Shown piece after piece: positions 63,384 through 64,000 of a stretch of DNA of 64,000 nt (position 1 is the stretch's first letter; each line of letters starts with the position of its first letter). The translations under genes and the position numbers were made by a program. The notes below the pieces were generated by a model that made no database searches, was not told the DNA's origin, and saw only the letters and a list, made by a program, of their open reading frames with translations. The stretch spans positions 1 through 64,000 of the forward strand of contig RXJC01000209.1 in assembly GCA_003963435.1 (NCBI GenBank), in the 5' to 3' direction. This stretch comes from Bradyrhizobiaceae bacterium (GTDB lineage: Bacteria > Pseudomonadota > Alphaproteobacteria > Rhizobiales > Xanthobacteraceae).

Positions 63384-63572
63384 GCGAAAGCAGAGGCCCC
63401 ACCTCCTCCTGAATTCGTCAGTCACTTCGCCGTTCGGGCTGTTGGCAATCATCACCTCGTACTCACGCCGGTAACCGGCGTTGCGGCGGAGACATTCCCA
63501 GGCGATGTCGGTGATTTCGGCGTCTTGTAGGCTCTTGTAGGATTCCGGCGACCGCCAGTCGAATTCAGGCAT
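63378..63572 (-). CDS. fseA: DUF6499 domain, N-terminal half of the FseA-like activator
   Basis: 64 residues from ATG 63572 (GGAAG just upstream); a TTG at 63602 is a weaker start. MPEFDWRSPESYKSLQDAEITDIAWECLRRNAGYRREYEV is the DUF6499 pattern, and the frame ends RRRWGLCFRP-stop. Alone it would be a short product; with +1 frameshifting it gives a protein of about 256 residues. In the known system the short form predominates and the fusion is limiting. Confidence 0.8.
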   Translation of the reverse strand: MPEFDWRSPESYKSLQDAEITDIAWECLRRNAGYRREYEVMIANSPNGEVTDEFRRRWGLCFRP

Positions 63573-63655
63573 TGCTTCCGCCCCATTGCACGCTGCTAAC
63601 AACGATTGCGCCGCAATAGGTATGAACGAGGCGGTTGTAGGAAGCCCCTAGTTTG

Positions 63656-63669
63656 GCACCACGTGGTGC
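63656..63669. promoter_or_regulatory. Probable LuxR-type box upstream of fseA
   Basis: GCACCACGTGGTGC is a perfect 14-bp palindrome, 84-97 bp before the fseA start. A TACAAC sequence (63639-63634, minus strand) 16 bp downstream of it could be the -10, so the palindrome would cover the -35, as in class II LuxR promoters. Confidence 0.6.
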
Positions 63670-63737
63670 ACCGGAATGACCACCGATCAGCAAAAGAAAA
63701 TAGTTCTGCCTGCAAGTCGCCGGCCGGCGGTTTTCTT

Positions 63738-64000
63738 CTATTTTGAGCCGGTGCCGCGCAAGAGGCGTCCCTGCTCGGTCACCCATTTGGCGCGCGCGAG
63801 ATGACTCTGATATGCGCTTCGCGCACGGTCCGGCTCCCGCACCGGATCGATATGCAGCACCACTCGAGCGACTTCCATCCAGTCAGCCCCTTGGCTTTCG
63901 GCCTGCAGAAGGCGCATGTAGGTCACGACATGCTGCTCATCGTAGGCAGTGAGAATTTGATCTGCAGGCGCAGCGTCGGCGACGCCTGGGTCGAGCGGCG
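63738..64000 (-). CDS. Conserved Rhizobiales ICE protein, C-terminal part (cut by window edge)
   Basis: The frame is open to the right edge, and a GTG at 63926 is only an internal codon. The visible part is PADQILTAYDEQHVVTYMRLLQAESQGADWMEVARVVLHIDP, then RARSAYQSHLARAKWVTEQGRLL. I recall such tails in small proteins encoded beside DUF6499/DUF2285 genes in Rhizobiales elements, but I know no function. Located upstream of fseA in the same direction, with the LuxR-type palindrome between. Confidence 0.6.
   Translation of the reverse strand, partial: PLDPGVADAAPADQILTAYDEQHVVTYMRLLQAESQGADWMEVARVVLHIDPVREPDRARSAYQSHLARAKWVTEQGRLLRGTGSK

Noticed and set aside
3435..64000. Second attachment-site copy (tRNA-Leu 3' end)
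   Set aside because: No match to CCAGGGGCACCA beyond the tRNA itself was found by eye; the far end is probably outside the window.

Overview
The window reads as alphaproteobacterial, most likely a Bradyrhizobium or close relative. The evidence is the high GC content, the PsiF-repeat and AbrB-type genes of the left flank, a GTAGGGTGGGC...GCCCACCCTAC intergenic palindrome, and a Rhizobiales-type trb/traG/relaxase/RepA set. Positions 1-3434 look like ordinary chromosome: the end of a TetR regulator, two small secreted proteins, an AbrB-family membrane protein and DsbB. At 3435-3519 lies tRNA-Leu(CAA), followed directly by a P4-type tyrosine integrase. From there to the right edge the window appears to be one integrative and conjugative element (ICE). 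Its far end was not found and probably lies beyond 64000.

Cargo 1 (5.5-9.8 kb) is a phage-defence island. A leftward XRE repressor and ImmA/IrrE peptidase (CapH/CapP type) face a rightward operon of a DUF2188 protein, a patatin phospholipase (CapV), a CD-NTase and a stand-alone E2-like protein: a type II-short CBASS. A near-perfect 16-bp repeat brackets the divergent promoter region. Two decayed 3' ends of a DUF2274 gene follow (9.8-10.2 kb). The intact copy of that gene closes the trb operon 33 kb away, so they look like scars of cargo acquisition.

Cargo 2 (10.2-40.8 kb) is a catabolic island. It holds a three-component Rieske ring-hydroxylating dioxygenase, a glutathione transferase, an AGPS-like FAD oxidase, a dipeptide-type ABC importer, a GlcDEF-like glycolate-oxidase set, a VOC protein, an aldehyde dehydrogenase, an acyl-CoA ligase, glutathione reductase, a sugar-type ABC importer whose binding-protein gene is frameshifted, a class III CoA-transferase and a GMC oxidoreductase. 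In its middle sits one GntR/FCD regulator. Seven copies of a composite site, TGGT-N3-ACCA-N3-TGGT, lie only in the promoter regions of this island, so the whole 30 kb is probably a single regulon.

Transfer module (41-64 kb): LuxR and LuxI quorum-sensing genes, a LysR regulator, DUF2274, trbIGFLKJEDCB (listed left to right, transcribed leftward), an MFS gene inserted between direct repeats, a ribbon-helix-helix protein, TraG, a MOBP relaxase, a dyad-rich candidate oriT, a lytic transglycosylase, TraF peptidase, DUF2840, three 18-bp iteron-like repeats, RepA and an AlpA/RdfS-like excisionase. It ends with a DUF6499/DUF2285 gene pair that becomes one protein only through a +1 frameshift at CCA-TGA, the architecture of the excision activator FseA of ICEMlSym(R7A). 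A perfect GCACCACGTGGTGC palindrome upstream is a good LuxR-type box. The inferred control chain is AHL, LuxR, FseA (limited by frameshifting), excisionase, then excision and transfer.
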